Positions 63,872-64,000 of a stretch of DNA of 64,000 bases are shown piece after piece. The notes beneath the pieces are model-generated. The model searched no databases, was not told the DNA's origin, and saw only the letters and a list, made by a program, of their open reading frames with translations. The stretch is from Variovorax sp. 54 (GTDB lineage Bacteria > Pseudomonadota > Gammaproteobacteria > Burkholderiales > Burkholderiaceae_C), in contig NZ_PEFF01000001.1 in assembly GCF_002754375.1 (NCBI RefSeq), forward strand, positions 5,411,501 through 5,475,500. The letters run 5' to 3'. Made by a program: the position numbers and the translations under genes. Positions within the stretch are counted from its first letter, which is position 1, and each line of letters starts with the position of its first letter.

Positions 63872-64000
63872 TCAGTCGGCGCGGCGTCGGGCCGTCACCA
63901 TGGCGTAGTCGAAGTCGCGCCAGAACATGCCCAGCGCGAGCGCGCAGTAGCTGGCCACGATGTGCTTGCGGCGCCAGGGGCTGAGCTTGCCGCGCGCCTT
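63872..64000 (-). CDS. 3' end of a gene running off the window edge
   Basis: The final 42 codons of a minus-strand frame are visible, ending FDYAMVTARRRAD and a TGA, 30 bases before the SRPBCC gene with AAGGAGAAGAGG between them. The piece is too short to name a family. Position suggests it belongs to the same operon. Confidence 0.55.
   Translation of the reverse strand, partial: KARGKLSPWRRKHIVASYCALALGMFWRDFDYAMVTARRRAD

Overview
The window is high-GC chromosomal DNA from a betaproteobacterium, most likely Comamonadaceae and probably Variovorax or a close relative. This rests on several things: three TRAP solute receptors, two Bug (TctC-like) receptors without membrane partners, many IclR and LysR regulators next to Rieske oxygenases, an intracellular PHA depolymerase, frequent GTG/TTG starts and ATGA-type overlaps. 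The genus is an inference from family content, not from a search. I see no rRNA, tRNA, transposase, integrase or CRISPR array.

Layout. (1) 1-13960: two giant exported proteins in tandem. The first is cut by the window edge and carries DUF11-type repeats, an outer-membrane barrel and an OmpA-like end. The second is a 2409-residue protein with a Gly-rich head and about 14 units of roughly 120 residues, many nearly identical in DNA. (2) 13977-30425: a nested catabolic/transport locus. Two divergent iclR/dctP modules lie in opposite orientation and flank a ThuA-like lipoprotein, a PQQ-dehydrogenase lipoprotein with a C-terminal cupredoxin-like domain, pqqABCDE, a proline-iminopeptidase-like hydrolase, and a dctP-aroQ-dctQ-dctM-ELW-repeat operon. 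The two dctP genes differ at only six mature residues. A third dctP follows. (3) 30476-37490: a probable oxidative demethylation cluster made of glutathione-dependent formaldehyde dehydrogenase, an unassigned TIM-barrel-like protein, a Rieske oxygenase with its reductase, an NCS2 purine-type permease and a LysR regulator. A duplicated operator-like element lies between the divergent arms. (4) 37684-50988: mostly housekeeping and conserved genes (gdhA, folA, thyA, DUF2069, YihY, Mpo1-like, thioredoxin-like, a GlcD-type oxidase, O-acetylhomoserine sulfhydrylase) plus a cobalt-type nitrile hydratase operon. (5) 51137-64000: CBS protein, a Bug receptor coupled to an adenosine-deaminase-family gene with a divergent LysR, a GNAT gene behind a possible leaderless upstream ORF, phaZ, a GST-like protein, an IclR-Bug-Rieske oxygenase unit, a phosphoribosyltransferase and a set of DUF genes running off the edge.

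How it may work together. The PQQ dehydrogenase sits directly upstream of the genes that make its cofactor. The IclR control, TRAP uptake and a type II 3-dehydroquinase in the same locus fit periplasmic oxidation of a hydroaromatic acid (quinate or shikimate type), uptake of the product, and cytoplasmic dehydration. In the second cluster, a Rieske demethylase would release formaldehyde that the adjacent dehydrogenase removes, while an NCS2 carrier imports the substrate. Both pathway assignments are inferences from gene content.
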